Shown in pieces: positions 34,301-43,055 of a stretch of DNA of 64,000 bases. Below the pieces are notes generated by a model. That model saw nothing but the letters and a program-made list of their open reading frames with translations. It did not search any database and was not told the origin of the DNA. Within the stretch, counting starts at the first letter, position 1. Every line of letters starts with the position of its first letter. The DNA is from Pseudomonadota bacterium (GTDB lineage: Bacteria; Myxococcota_A; UBA796; SXON01), in NCBI GenBank assembly GCA_030685065.1, contig JAUXQH010000169.1:1-64000 (forward strand). The letters are read 5' to 3'. The position numbers were made by a program, and so were the translations under genes.

Positions 34301-37170
34301 GCGTCGCGCGCGAGGTGGGGACCGACGGCCGGCTCGGGGGACAGGCGCAGGTGCCGGGAGTGGCGGGCACGTGGAAGGATCTCACCGACAACGTGAACTT
34401 GATGGCCGCCAACCTCACCGCGCAGGTGCGCGGGATCGCGGCGATCGTGACGGCGGTGGCGCAGGGCGACCTCCGGGGGCGGCTCGTGCTGGAGGCGCGT
34501 GGCGAGATCGCCGAGCTCAGGGACACGATCAACGCGATGATCGAGACCCTGAGCATCTTTGCGCACCAGATCATCAACGTCGCGCGCGAGGTGGGCGTGG
34601 AAGGACGGCTGGGGGGCCAGGCCAGCGTGCCGGGCGCCGCGGGAGCGTGGCGGGACCTCACCGACAACGTGAACCAGCTCGCGGCCAACCTCACCACCCA
34701 GGTGCGGTCGATCGCCGACGTGGCCACCGCCGTGACCAAGGGTGATCTCTCCCGGACCATCACGGTCGAGGCCCGCGGCGAAGTGGAGGCGCTCAAGGCC
34801 AACATCAACGAGATGATCCGAAATCTGCGGGACACAACGCTGAAAAGCAACGAGCAGGACTGGCTGAACTCCAACCTGGCGCGCTTCAGCCACATGCTTC
34901 AAGGCGAGCGCGACGCGATCGTGGTCGCCCGCCGCCTGCTCTCCGAGCTCGCGGGCGTGGTCTCCGCCCAGCAGGGCGCATTCTACCTGGGCGAGGCGTC
35001 GAATGGAACCGGAGAGTACCGGTTGGTGGCTTCCTATGCCGCCCACGAGCGGAAGCGCTTACCGACCCTGTACCGCGCGGGAGAGGGGCTCGTCGGGCAG
35101 GCGGCACTCGAGCAGCACCACCTCCTCGTGACGGACCTGCCGTCGGACTACGTCCAAATCCGCTCGGGGCTCGGCGCGGCTCCGCCCACCAGCCTCATCG
35201 TGCTCCCCATCGTCTTCGAGGGGCGTTCGTTGGCGGTGCTCGAGCTCGCCTCGTTCCGCGACTTCAGCCTCGTCCAACGCACATTTCTCGATCAGCTCGC
35301 CGAGAGCCTCGGCATCGTGCTCAATCGGCTCGCCGCGAACCGGCGCACGGAGGAGCTCCTCGAGCAGTCCCTGACGCTCACGCAGGAGCTGCAGCGGACC
35401 AACGAGGAGCTGGCCGAGAAGGCCCGGTTGCTGGCCGAGCAGAAGAGCGAGATGGAGCAGAAGAACCGCGAAGTGGAGGCCGCGCGGCGGGGGATCGAGG
35501 AGACGGCCCAGCAGCTGGCGCTCTCCTCCCGGTACAAATCCGAGTTCCTGGCCAACATGTCACATGAGCTGCGCACGCCCCTGAACAGCCTGCTCCTCCT
35601 GGCGCGGCTGCTCGCGGACAACCCGGATGGCACGCTCTCCGCGACCCAGGTCGAGCACGCGCGCAACATCCACGGCGCCGGTCGCGACCTGCTCGGGCTG
35701 CTCAACGACGTGCTCGACCTCTCCCGGATCGAAGCGGGCAAGATGACGGTCGAGCTGGCGGACCTTCCCCTGGCGGAGCTGCACGCCGCGGCCGAGCGCA
35801 GCTTCCGCCCCCTCGCGGAACAGAAGGGGCTCTCCTTCAGCGTGGAATTCGCGGCCGATCTCCCGCCCACGTTCCGCACCGATCCCCATCGGCTTCAGCA
35901 GATCCTCACCAACCTCATCGGGAACGCCATCAAGTTCACGGAGGCGGGGTGCGTGGGGCTCCGGGTGAATCGGGCGGCGAGCGGCTGGAACCCAGCGCTG
36001 CCCGCCCTCCAGGGCGCGGGGCTCGTACTCGGCTTCGAGGTGACCGACACCGGGATTGGGATCGCCCCGGACAAGCTCGGGATCATCTTCGACGCGTTCC
36101 AGCAGGCGGACATGAGCACCAGCCGCCGCTACGGCGGGACGGGGCTGGGCCTCTCCATCAGCCGCGAGCTCGCGCGCCTGATGGGGGGAGATATCCAGGT
36201 GAAGAGCGACCTTGGGTCCGGGAGCACGTTCACCCTCTACCTGCCCGATGCTGGGCCTCCCGGGGCGCCGGCCGCGACGACCGGCTCGGCTCCTCCCGGC
36301 CCCCTCACGCCCGGGGCGGCAGGCGCGCCGGCCGCACCCGCGGCGCCTGGGCCCGCAGCCGAGGAGGCTGCACGCACGTGGGCTGGGCCGGCACCCGAGC
36401 CCCCGCCGATGGTCCTCGTGATCACCGACGATCCCGAGCAGGGGCAGGCGGTGCTCGAGGCCGCCCGGGATGCCGGAGCGTGGCCGGGCCTGCAAGCGTC
36501 GGCCACGGACGGGCTCCTGGCGGTGCTTCGCCACCTGCCCGAGGTGGTCCTCCTCGACCTGCGCCCGGCGGGTCAGGGGCGGCTTCTCGGGCGTCTGCGC
36601 CAGCACCCCGCCACGCGCACCCTCCCGGTCGTCGGGGTGGGCGGAGATCCGTCCGAGGCCCTCGTCTTCGCGCACCTTCCGCTTCCCATGCCCACCCAGG
36701 CCCTGGCGGACGTGCTCGCCCGGGTGCGGTCGAGCGGGGTGCCCGCCCCCATGCTCCCGGAGGACGCCCCGGTCGACCCACGCGTCGGAGCGGCGCTGCA
36801 CGGCCGGACGGTGTTGGTCGTCGACGACGACCCTCGGAACCTGTACGCGCTGACCGCCGTGCTCGAACGGCAGGGGATCCTCGTCCAGCACGCGATCGAC
36901 GGGCGGCAGGCCCTCGAGCGGCTCGCCGCGAACCGGGACATCGACGCCGTGCTGATGGACCTGATGATGCCCGAGATGAACGGATTCGACGCGATCCGGC
37001 ACATCCGGACCCTGCCCGGGTACGAGCGGCTCCCGATCATCGCCGTCACGGCCAAGGCGATGCAGGCTGACCGGGAGCGGGCGTTCGCGACGGGCGCCTC
37101 GGACTACCTCGCCAAGCCGGTGGACGACCGCGAGCTGGTCGAGGCCCTCCACGCCTGGCTGGATGTGTAG
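31333..37170 (+). CDS. Soluble hybrid histidine kinase with eleven tandem HAMP units
   Basis: 1945 residues from GTG at 31333; no membrane helix. Residues about 1-165 are diverged HAMP-like. About 166-1177 are eleven 92-residue units, each with EVGTEGxLGGQA, GTWKDLTDxVN, GDLSxKIxV and INTMVDQL. A GAF domain follows (about 1190-1340), then a coiled coil, HisKA (NMSHELRTP, His near 1413), HATPase (NLIGNAIKFT, DTGIGIA, GTGLGLSI), a degenerate receiver (LVITDDPEQ, no proper phospho-Asp pocket) and a C-terminal receiver (VLVVDDDP, LMDLMMPEMNGFD, YLAKPVDD). The unit length and motifs match fungal group III (Nik1-type) osmosensing kinases. The next gene, 6 bases on, is another kinase with a receiver. 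Confidence 0.9.
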   Translation: MKEDAVSDALAGADFRVVLAALRALSTGDFTARLPLDWTGPAGEMAEAFNAIARQNARIQREFGHVGKSVGRSGRLSDRVPLGDAAGGWAAAITAFNTLISDMSHPVSEVARVIGAVERGDLTPRMALEMEDRKLRGDFLNMARTVNRMADQLSTFSAEVLRVAREVGTEGRLGGQAKVPGVSGTWKEMTEGVNRMAANLTDQVRNISDVTRAVANGDLTRKITVDARGEILLLKDTINTMVEQLEAFAAETTRVAREVGTEGKLGGQAHVAGVAGTWKDLTDSVNSMAANLSDQVRNIAEVTTAVARGDLSRKITVEVKGEILALKNTINTMVDQLSTFSSEVTRVAHEVGTEGKLGGQAHVKDVGGTWKDLTESVNLMAANLTDQVRNIAEVTTAIAEGDLSKRITVDARGEINDLKSILNRMVHQLNALVSEVTRVARDVGSEGRLGWQIDVHGVAGTWKDLADSVNHMAANLTGQVRNIAEVTTAVAHGDLTKKITVDARGELLELKNTINRMVDQLNWFVSEVTRVAHEVGVEGKLGGQAKVRGVAGTWKELTDNVNQMAASLTGGVRNIAEVTTAVARGDLSKKITVDVRGEILELKNTINTMVDQLNSFASEVTRVSNEVGTEGRLGGQAAVEGAGGTWKALTESVNGMAANLTGQVRNIVEVTTAVARGDLSRKITVDARGEIQDLKNTINTMVDSLNSFASEVTRVAREVGTEGRLGGQAQVYGAAGTWKDLTDSVNGMAANLTSQVRNIAAVTTAVANGDLSRKITVEVRGEILELKSTVNTMVDQLNSFASEVTRVAREVGTEGRLGGQATVHGAAGTWKDLTDSVNLMAANLTGQVRDIAQVTTAVARGDLSKKVSVALKGEMLELKSTINTMVDQLNSFASEVTRVAYEVGSEGALGGQAQVRGVAGTWKDLTDNVNFMAANLTGQVRNIAEVTVAVAAGDLSKKITVDARGEILELKDTINTMVDQLNAFASEVSRVAREVGTDGRLGGQAQVPGVAGTWKDLTDNVNLMAANLTAQVRGIAAIVTAVAQGDLRGRLVLEARGEIAELRDTINAMIETLSIFAHQIINVAREVGVEGRLGGQASVPGAAGAWRDLTDNVNQLAANLTTQVRSIADVATAVTKGDLSRTITVEARGEVEALKANINEMIRNLRDTTLKSNEQDWLNSNLARFSHMLQGERDAIVVARRLLSELAGVVSAQQGAFYLGEASNGTGEYRLVASYAAHERKRLPTLYRAGEGLVGQAALEQHHLLVTDLPSDYVQIRSGLGAAPPTSLIVLPIVFEGRSLAVLELASFRDFSLVQRTFLDQLAESLGIVLNRLAANRRTEELLEQSLTLTQELQRTNEELAEKARLLAEQKSEMEQKNREVEAARRGIEETAQQLALSSRYKSEFLANMSHELRTPLNSLLLLARLLADNPDGTLSATQVEHARNIHGAGRDLLGLLNDVLDLSRIEAGKMTVELADLPLAELHAAAERSFRPLAEQKGLSFSVEFAADLPPTFRTDPHRLQQILTNLIGNAIKFTEAGCVGLRVNRAASGWNPALPALQGAGLVLGFEVTDTGIGIAPDKLGIIFDAFQQADMSTSRRYGGTGLGLSISRELARLMGGDIQVKSDLGSGSTFTLYLPDAGPPGAPAATTGSAPPGPLTPGAAGAPAAPAAPGPAAEEAARTWAGPAPEPPPMVLVITDDPEQGQAVLEAARDAGAWPGLQASATDGLLAVLRHLPEVVLLDLRPAGQGRLLGRLRQHPATRTLPVVGVGGDPSEALVFAHLPLPMPTQALADVLARVRSSGVPAPMLPEDAPVDPRVGAALHGRTVLVVDDDPRNLYALTAVLERQGILVQHAIDGRQALERLAANRDIDAVLMDLMMPEMNGFDAIRHIRTLPGYERLPIIAVTAKAMQADRERAFATGASDYLAKPVDDRELVEALHAWLDV
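31828..34863. repeat. Eleven tandem 276-bp units encoding HAMP repeats
   Basis: The EVGxEG codons recur at exactly 276-base steps from 31828 to 34588 (ten steps without any indel). DNA identity between units is moderate, so the array is old but constrained in length. Unit 4 differs most (LGWQID instead of LGGQA). Confidence 0.9.
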
Positions 37171-37176
37171 GGCGGC

Positions 37177-39081
37177 GTGGGCAGTGCGACGCCAGTGCGG
37201 GTCCTGGTCGTGGACGATCAAGTGCGGAACGGAGCCGCGATGCGCGCCACGCTCGAAGGACTCGACGCGGAGGTCGTGGTCGTCACCTCGGGGGCCGACG
37301 CGCTCCGCGCCCTCCTCCGTGAGCACTTCGCGGTGATCCTGCTGGACGTCCAGATGCCCGGGATGGATGGCTTCGAGACCGCAGAGCTCATCCGGCGGCG
37401 GGACCGGACACGCGACGTGCCGATCGTGTTCGTCACCGCGATCAACCAAGCCGACGAGCATGTTCGCCAGGGCTACGATCTCGGGGCGGTGGACTACCTC
37501 TTCAAGCCCTTCGAGCCCGCAATCCTGCGGCAGAAGGTGCGGGTGTTCGTCGAGCTGGCGCGCGCGCGGATCGACGCCGAGGAGCATGCCGAGCTCCTGG
37601 CCAGCTCGGAGGCGCGGTACCGCGAGCTGGTGGAAGGCCTGCCCTCCGTCGTCTACCGGCGATCGCCCGGCCCCGACGGCGAGTTCGTCTTCGTCAGCGC
37701 CAGCCTCGAGCCCCTCCTCGGCATCCCGCCGGGCGAGTGGCTCGCCCGTCCCGGCGCGTGGCGGGAGGCGCTGCACCCGGACGATCGGGAGCGCGTCGCG
37801 ACGGCGTGGACGCACCCGGTCGCGGATGATTGCGCGATGCGGCTCGACTACCGCCTCGTCGCTCGCGACGGCCGGGTGCGTTGGATCGAAGATCGTGCCC
37901 GCCTCGTCCGGGACCCCGCGCAGGGCGTGGTCGCGGTGCAGGGGGTCTGGACCGACGTGACCGAGCGCCACGAGCTCACCGAGCGGCTCGAGCAGTCCGA
38001 GGAGGTGCTCCGACGCACGCTCGACGCCGCGCCGGTGGCGGTGTTCCTGCTCGATCGCGAGGCGGTGGTCCAGTCGTGCAACACGGCCGCCTCCCGGATG
38101 TTCGGGTGGAGCGCCGACGAGCTGGTGGGCCAGCCGCTCCGCATCATCCACGCGGCGCAGCGGAGCCAGTTCGAGGAGCTCGTTCGGCGGGCGCTGGCCG
38201 GCGATCCGATCGACGCGGTCGACCTCGACGCGTGCGATCGGAACGGCCGGGAGATGGCGGCGCTCTTGTACGCGGCGGCTGTCCGCGGTGCGAGGCGCGC
38301 GCCCTCCACGGTGGTGGCCATCGTGGCGGACATCACCGACCGACGCCAGGCGGACCTCACGCTGCGCCGAGCCAAGGTCGATGCCGAGACATCGAATCGC
38401 GAGCTCGAGGCGTTCAGCTCGGCGGTGGCGCACGATCTTCGTGCACCGCTACGGGCGATCCACGGGTTCGTGGGGATCCTGCTGGAGGATCACGGGCCCC
38501 AGCTGGACGAGGCCGCACGCCCCCTGCTCGCGCGCATCGTGGGCGCCGTGGATCGGATGTCGCGCCTCATCGATGAGCTCCTGGCGCTCTCCCACTGCAG
38601 CCAGGCGCCCATGGTCCGTCGCCCGGTCGACCTCTCGGCGCTCGGGCGCCGCATCCTCGGCCGGCTCGCGGAGGCCGCGCCCGAACGCGTCGTCCATGCC
38701 GTCGTAGCCGACGGGCTCGTGGTGGAGGGCGACCCCCCGCTTCTCGACCTCTTGATGGAGAATCTCCTGTCGAACGCGTGGAAGTTCACCTCGCACCACG
38801 AGCGGGCCACCATCGAGGTGGGGCGCGATCCCGGGACGGGAGAGCTGTTCGTCCGAGACGACGGCGCGGGCTTCGACCCGCGGTTCGCCGGATCCCTCTT
38901 CCTGCCCTTCCATCGCCTCCACGGTCCGGAGTTCGAGGGAAACGGCATTGGGCTCGCGACGGTTGACCGCATCGTCCGTCGCCACGGCGGTACCGTCCGG
39001 GCGGAGGGCCAGGTGGAAGCGGGCGCCACGGTCTACTTCACCCTCCCCTACCAGGGCAGCTCGACGTCGAGGAGCGAGTAG
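37177..39081 (+). CDS. Receiver-PAS-PAS histidine kinase
   Basis: 634 residues from GTG at 37177, six bases after the giant kinase. An N-terminal receiver (VLVVDDQ, ILLDVQMPGMDGFE, FVTAIN, YLFKPFEP) comes first. Two PAS domains (about 145-265 and 280-400) are followed by HisKA with His in AVAHDLRAPLRAIHGF (phytochrome-like subgroup) and HATPase (NLLSNAWKFTSHH, GNGIGLATV). The receiver placed first suggests that it takes phosphate from the upstream hybrid kinase and then controls its own kinase output. Its 3' end overlaps the convergent SDR gene by 34 bases. Confidence 0.88.
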   Translation: MGSATPVRVLVVDDQVRNGAAMRATLEGLDAEVVVVTSGADALRALLREHFAVILLDVQMPGMDGFETAELIRRRDRTRDVPIVFVTAINQADEHVRQGYDLGAVDYLFKPFEPAILRQKVRVFVELARARIDAEEHAELLASSEARYRELVEGLPSVVYRRSPGPDGEFVFVSASLEPLLGIPPGEWLARPGAWREALHPDDRERVATAWTHPVADDCAMRLDYRLVARDGRVRWIEDRARLVRDPAQGVVAVQGVWTDVTERHELTERLEQSEEVLRRTLDAAPVAVFLLDREAVVQSCNTAASRMFGWSADELVGQPLRIIHAAQRSQFEELVRRALAGDPIDAVDLDACDRNGREMAALLYAAAVRGARRAPSTVVAIVADITDRRQADLTLRRAKVDAETSNRELEAFSSAVAHDLRAPLRAIHGFVGILLEDHGPQLDEAARPLLARIVGAVDRMSRLIDELLALSHCSQAPMVRRPVDLSALGRRILGRLAEAAPERVVHAVVADGLVVEGDPPLLDLLMENLLSNAWKFTSHHERATIEVGRDPGTGELFVRDDGAGFDPRFAGSLFLPFHRLHGPEFEGNGIGLATVDRIVRRHGGTVRAEGQVEAGATVYFTLPYQGSSTSRSE

Positions 39082-39716
39082 AACCGTCCCGTGCTCTCGA
39101 TTCCCCGCGCGGCAAAGACCTTGGCGAGCTGCTCCGCACACTCCTCGGGGCCGAGCGTCGCGCCTCGCCCGCCCATGTCCGTGCGGACCCACCCCGGGTG
39201 GACCACGATCGACGCCACCCCTCGGTCGCGGAGGTCGTTCGCGAGCGCCCGCCCCGCCATGCCGAGCGCCGCCTTCGACATGCGGTAGGCGTAGGCCCCG
39301 CCCTGATTCGTGTGGGTGATGGAGCCCATGTCCGAGCCGATGTGGAACACCTTGCCGCGCGCGCGCTCGAGCAGCGGCAGCAAGGCGCGCGTCACCCGCA
39401 CCGGGCCCAGCGCGTTCGTGTCGTAGATCGCGAGGGCCTGCGCGCCGTCGAAGGCATCGAGCGCCTCCCAGGCGCCGACACCCGCGTTGTTGACGAGCAC
39501 GTCGACGCCGACGTCACCCAGGGCAGCGGCGAGGGCGGCGCACGAGGCCTCGCTGCGCACGTCCAGCGCGTGCACGCACACGCCGGGCACCGCCGCCAGC
39601 TCGGTGGCTCGCTCGGGGGCGCGCGCCGTGCCGTGCACCTCGGCGCCCGCCGCCGCGTAATGGCGCGCCAGCGCCAGCCCGATCCCGCGGTTGGCGCCCG
39701 TGATCACGATCCGCAT
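39048..39716 (-). CDS. Short-chain dehydrogenase/reductase
   Basis: 222 residues from ATG at 39716; an ATG three codons earlier (39725) is possible. MRIVITGANRGIGLALARHY carries the TGxxxGIG cofactor loop, with VLVNNAGVG, catalytic Ser (HIGSDMGS) and YxxxK (YRMSK). A classical SDR of unknown substrate, close to the C-factor/sniffer-like group known from myxobacteria. Convergent with the kinase gene and without operon partner. Confidence 0.85.
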   Translation of the reverse strand: MRIVITGANRGIGLALARHYAAAGAEVHGTARAPERATELAAVPGVCVHALDVRSEASCAALAAALGDVGVDVLVNNAGVGAWEALDAFDGAQALAIYDTNALGPVRVTRALLPLLERARGKVFHIGSDMGSITHTNQGGAYAYRMSKAALGMAGRALANDLRDRGVASIVVHPGWVRTDMGGRGATLGPEECAEQLAKVFAARGIESTGRFYSLLDVELPW

Positions 39717-39871
39717 GCCCTCCATGTAGGGAGCAGGGATCTCCGCGACAAGTCGGAATACGATGCCTCGCGGGCTCGCGGTCGACCTGTGACCGTCGCG
39801 AGGGCGCGGGTGCGCTCGCCGCGCTGATTCTCGTGGTTCCATTTCGAGGACGCGGGGAATGAGAAGTCATC

Positions 39872-41014
39872 GTGCTCATCATGCTGCTCGGCTGCGCCGC
39901 GCTCGATGACCTGTTCGACGGGAGGCACGCGGACAACGCAGCTCCCGCGCTGATCGCGGAGGAGGTCGGCTCGGCCCCGGCGCGCGGAGCCTTCCTCTAC
40001 GAGCCCGGCACGGTCCTCGACTTCGCGCTCGAGGTCTCCGAGCGCGACGTGGCGGCGCTCGGGTCGGACCCACGCACGCCCGTCCCGGGGACCTTCACCT
40101 GGGGGAGCGAGAGCTACCCTGTCTCCGTGCACCTCAAGGGGAACGAGTCCTTCCGCGACTTCGCCGGCAAACCGAGCCTCAAGGTCGACTTCCAAGAGCA
40201 GGCCGGGGACACGAGCTTCCACGGCGTGCGGCGCCTCACGCTCAACAACATGGTCCAGGACGGCTCGATGCTCGCGGAGGCCGGAGCGTACGGTTTCTAC
40301 GCCGCGATGGGCCTCGCGGCGCCACGCCACGGCTACGCGCGCCTGATCATCAATGGGGAGCCCTACGGCCTGTATGGCATCGTGGAAACGCCGGACGAGC
40401 AGTTCCTCGACCGCTTCGTGAGCGACGAGGGCAACCTCTACTCGGGCGGCTACGGCGGAGACGTGAGCATCGGCAACGCGGAGAACTTCGACCTCGAGGA
40501 GGCGGGCGACGCGGGCGCACCCTTCGCCGACCTCGAGGCGCTCTGCGAGGCAATGGACCGTCCGACCGATTGGTGGGAGGCGCTCAACGAACACTTCGAT
40601 CGCCCCGCGCTGCTCGGCATGTGGGCGGTCGAGATCGTCAGCGGTCAGGGTGACGGCTACCTCGGCTGGGCGAACAACTTCCTGCTCTACGACGACGTCG
40701 GCGCGGGCCGGTGGGTCATGATCCCGTGGGGGGCCGACCAGGCCCTGCGCACGGACATGCGTCCGGACGGCGAGTGGCGGGGCAACCTCGCATCCGCCTG
40801 TATGGCGAACCCGCCGTGTGCCGTGGCGTTGCGTGCGCGTGTGGACGACGCGCTGGACGTCTGGCAGGAGGCCGACATCCCCGGCCTGCTGGAGAGCGAG
40901 GCCGACACCATCCGCGCCGACTGCGAGGACGACGTGCGCACCGAGATCCCCTGCCGGTACACCCAGGACAAGGTGCTCGAGTTCGCGGCGGGACGGCTCT
41001 TGCAGATGCGCTGA
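39872..41014 (+). CDS. CotH-kinase-like lipoprotein
   Basis: 380 residues from GTG at 39872. The signal is very short: MLIMLLGC, lipobox Cys at position 8. The CotH fold is recognised by LKGNESFRDFAGKPSLKVDF, LTLNNMVQDGSMLAE, YGLYGIVETPDEQFLDR and VMIPWGADQAL. CotH proteins are atypical kinases that phosphorylate secreted proteins, and the acidic and Arg residues in these motifs are retained. Cys residues at CMANPPC and DCEDD likely form disulfides. Monocistronic; followed by the sigma-54 controlled kdp region. Confidence 0.8.
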   Translation: MLIMLLGCAALDDLFDGRHADNAAPALIAEEVGSAPARGAFLYEPGTVLDFALEVSERDVAALGSDPRTPVPGTFTWGSESYPVSVHLKGNESFRDFAGKPSLKVDFQEQAGDTSFHGVRRLTLNNMVQDGSMLAEAGAYGFYAAMGLAAPRHGYARLIINGEPYGLYGIVETPDEQFLDRFVSDEGNLYSGGYGGDVSIGNAENFDLEEAGDAGAPFADLEALCEAMDRPTDWWEALNEHFDRPALLGMWAVEIVSGQGDGYLGWANNFLLYDDVGAGRWVMIPWGADQALRTDMRPDGEWRGNLASACMANPPCAVALRARVDDALDVWQEADIPGLLESEADTIRADCEDDVRTEIPCRYTQDKVLEFAAGRLLQMR

Positions 41015-41030
41015 TGGTCCGGCCCCCATC

Positions 41031-41055
41031 GCGAATCGCCGCTCGTGCGATTTGC
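41031..41055. promoter_or_regulatory. Inverted repeat upstream of the sigma-54 kdp promoter
   Basis: GCGAATCGC-N7-GCGATTTGC, eight of nine bases paired, about 78 bases ahead of the -24 element. The position suits an enhancer site for a sigma-54 activator. It could also be the transcript end of the CotH gene, whose stop is 17 bases before it, though no T-tract follows. Confidence 0.35.
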
Positions 41056-41132
41056 AATGGCTCTCCCCCGCCGGACGTGCAGGATGCGGGGGCCATGCCG
41101 CGGCGACGGCGGGAACTCCGGCCTGCGAGCGA

Positions 41133-41148
41133 TGGCACACCGGTTGCT
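41133..41148 (+). promoter_or_regulatory. Sigma-54 promoter of the kinase-kdp operon
   Basis: TGGCAC-N5-TTGCT with GG at 41134-41135 and GC at 41146-41147, ten bases apart: a full match to the -24/-12 consensus. It lies 90 bases before the kinase start and in the right direction. Potassium-uptake kdp operons are usually sigma-70/KdpE controlled, so this is unusual. Confidence 0.75.
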
Positions 41149-41237
41149 TGTGGGAGCCCTGCGAAGGATTCCATGCTCCCTGCTCGCCCCCCTCCGGCTT
41201 GCCACCGCACTCCGCGTGCAACGTTGACTCCGCCGGC

Positions 41238-43055
41238 ATGAAGCTGCAATCCCGGATCCTGCTCGCGCAGCTCCCCGCGCTCCTCGTGATGGCCGTGATG
41301 CTGATATTCGGCGGCGTGACCGTCGAGCGGCTCGGCGAGCAAGGCCGAAGCGTGCTGGCCGAGAACTATCGCTCCGTGCTGGCGGCGGAGCGGATGAAGG
41401 AGTCGCTGGAGCGTCTGGACTCGGCTGCGCTTTTCCGCATCGCCGGCGAGACCGCGCGGGCCGACGCGCTCGTCGAACGGCACCGGCCGCTGTTCGAGTC
41501 CGAGCTCCGGGTGGAGGAGGCCAACATCACCGAGACGGGCGAGGACGCGATCGCGGCGTCCGTCCGGAGGGCGTGGACCGACTACCAGGCCGACTACGAG
41601 CGCTTCGTCGCGGCCGAGCCCGCCGCCGCGCGGGCCTTCTACTTCCAGGAGCTCCTCCCGACGTTCGAGGTTGTGAAGGCGGACGCCGAACGGGTGCTCG
41701 TGCTGAACCAGGACGCGATGGTGCGCCGGAGCGAGGAAGCCGCGGAGCATGCGCTGTCGACCCGGCGTTCCTGGTTCGCCTGGTCCGCGCTCGGGCTCGT
41801 CGGCGCCGTGGGGCTCGGCGTCTACGTCTCCCGGCGCCTCACCGGCCCCCTTCGCGCCATCACCGAGTCCGCGGAGCAGGTGGGCGAGGGCCACCTGGAG
41901 GTGCGCCTGCCGCGCACGCACGTCGAGGAGCTGGACGTGCTGGCCAACGCGTTCAACACGATGGCCGAGCGTCTCCGCCTGTACCGACGCGGAGCGGACA
42001 GCGAGCTCGCGCGCGCGCGCGAAGCCGCCCAGGCCGCAATCAACAGCCTCGCCGACCCAGTGCTCGTCCTGACACTGAAGACGGATGTACGGGCGACGAA
42101 CGTGGCGGCACGGCGCCTGCTCGGGATCGACGCGCGCACCCGGCGACTGGACCAGGTCGATCCCGACTTGCGGGACGTGGTCGAGGCCGCTCACAGAGCC
42201 GTGGTCGCCGAGGGCCGGCCGGCGATCCCCGCGGACTTCGCGCGCGTCGTCATCACCGAGACCTCCGACGGCGAGCGGGCGTTCCTACCCCACGCAACCC
42301 CCATCAACGACTCGGTCACGGGCGAGCTCGTCGGTGTCACCGTGCTCCTCCAGGACGTGAGCCGGCTTCGGCGGTTGGACGAGCTCAAGGGGAACCTCGT
42401 GCAGACCGTCGCGCATGAGCTCCGCACGCCGCTCACGTCGCTGGGAATGGCGCTGCACCTCGCCCTCGACGAGCGGGTGAGCGGGCCGGTGGGCGGGAAG
42501 CTGCTGGAGTTCCTGCTCACTGCGCGTGAGGACGTCGCTCGTCTCCGCGCCCTCGTCGAGGATCTGCTCGACCTGTCGCGGATTCAGGAGGGACGGGTGG
42601 TCCTTCGGAAGGCGCCCGTCTCGCCACAGGATCTCCTGGAGTCCGTCCGAGACGCGGTCAAGGCCGCAGCGGCGGAGCGAAGTGTCGAGGTGCGGCTGGA
42701 GAGCACTGGGGAGGTCCAGCCGATGGAGGTCGACCGGCCCCGGACCCAGCTCGCGCTCGTCAACATCGCGAGCAACGCCGTTCGCCATGCGCCGGCGGGT
42801 TCCACCGTGCTCCTCCGGGCGGTAGAGCTGGACGGGTCCGTTCGTTTCGAGATCGACGATGCGGGGGTAGGCGTCCCGACGCGGGAGCGGGAGCGCATCT
42901 TCGAGCCCTTCGCGCGCGGCGGGGGAGCGTCGAGTCCGGGTGTGGGCCTCGGCCTGCACATCGCGCGCGAGGTTGCGCGGGCCCACGGCGGGCGGGTCGG
43001 GGTCGGGGAGGCGGAGATCGGCGGGGCGCGGTTCTGGATGGAGGTGCCGCGGTGA
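41238..43055 (+). CDS. Membrane HAMP-PAS sensor histidine kinase, first gene of kdp operon
   Basis: 605 residues. TM1 near 8-27, a helical periplasmic sensor of about 150 residues, TM2 near 177-195, HAMP (LTGPLRAITESAEQVGEGHL), PAS (about 265-375), HisKA with AHELRTPLTSLGMAL (His near 393), HATPase with NIASNAVRHAPAG, DDAGVGVP and GVGLGLHIA. The domain order resembles KinB/NtrY kinases. It overlaps the next small gene by GTGA and so belongs to the kdp operon. As the KdpD in this operon lacks a kinase half, this protein may supply it. Confidence 0.85.
   Translation: MKLQSRILLAQLPALLVMAVMLIFGGVTVERLGEQGRSVLAENYRSVLAAERMKESLERLDSAALFRIAGETARADALVERHRPLFESELRVEEANITETGEDAIAASVRRAWTDYQADYERFVAAEPAAARAFYFQELLPTFEVVKADAERVLVLNQDAMVRRSEEAAEHALSTRRSWFAWSALGLVGAVGLGVYVSRRLTGPLRAITESAEQVGEGHLEVRLPRTHVEELDVLANAFNTMAERLRLYRRGADSELARAREAAQAAINSLADPVLVLTLKTDVRATNVAARRLLGIDARTRRLDQVDPDLRDVVEAAHRAVVAEGRPAIPADFARVVITETSDGERAFLPHATPINDSVTGELVGVTVLLQDVSRLRRLDELKGNLVQTVAHELRTPLTSLGMALHLALDERVSGPVGGKLLEFLLTAREDVARLRALVEDLLDLSRIQEGRVVLRKAPVSPQDLLESVRDAVKAAAAERSVEVRLESTGEVQPMEVDRPRTQLALVNIASNAVRHAPAGSTVLLRAVELDGSVRFEIDDAGVGVPTRERERIFEPFARGGGASSPGVGLGLHIAREVARAHGGRVGVGEAEIGGARFWMEVPR

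Noticed and set aside
31828..34863. HAMP repeat array as an assembly artefact
   Set aside because: The units differ at many positions although their length is constant, which a collapsed or duplicated assembly would not give.
31828..34863. CRISPR array
   Set aside because: The repeat period is 276 bases and wholly coding. No short direct repeats with unique spacers were seen anywhere in the window.
31400..35046. Long minus-strand open frame opposite the HAMP-repeat kinase
   Set aside because: It is a shadow of G+C-rich codons. Its His/Arg/Gly-rich repeats mirror the 276-base units and no domain is recognised.
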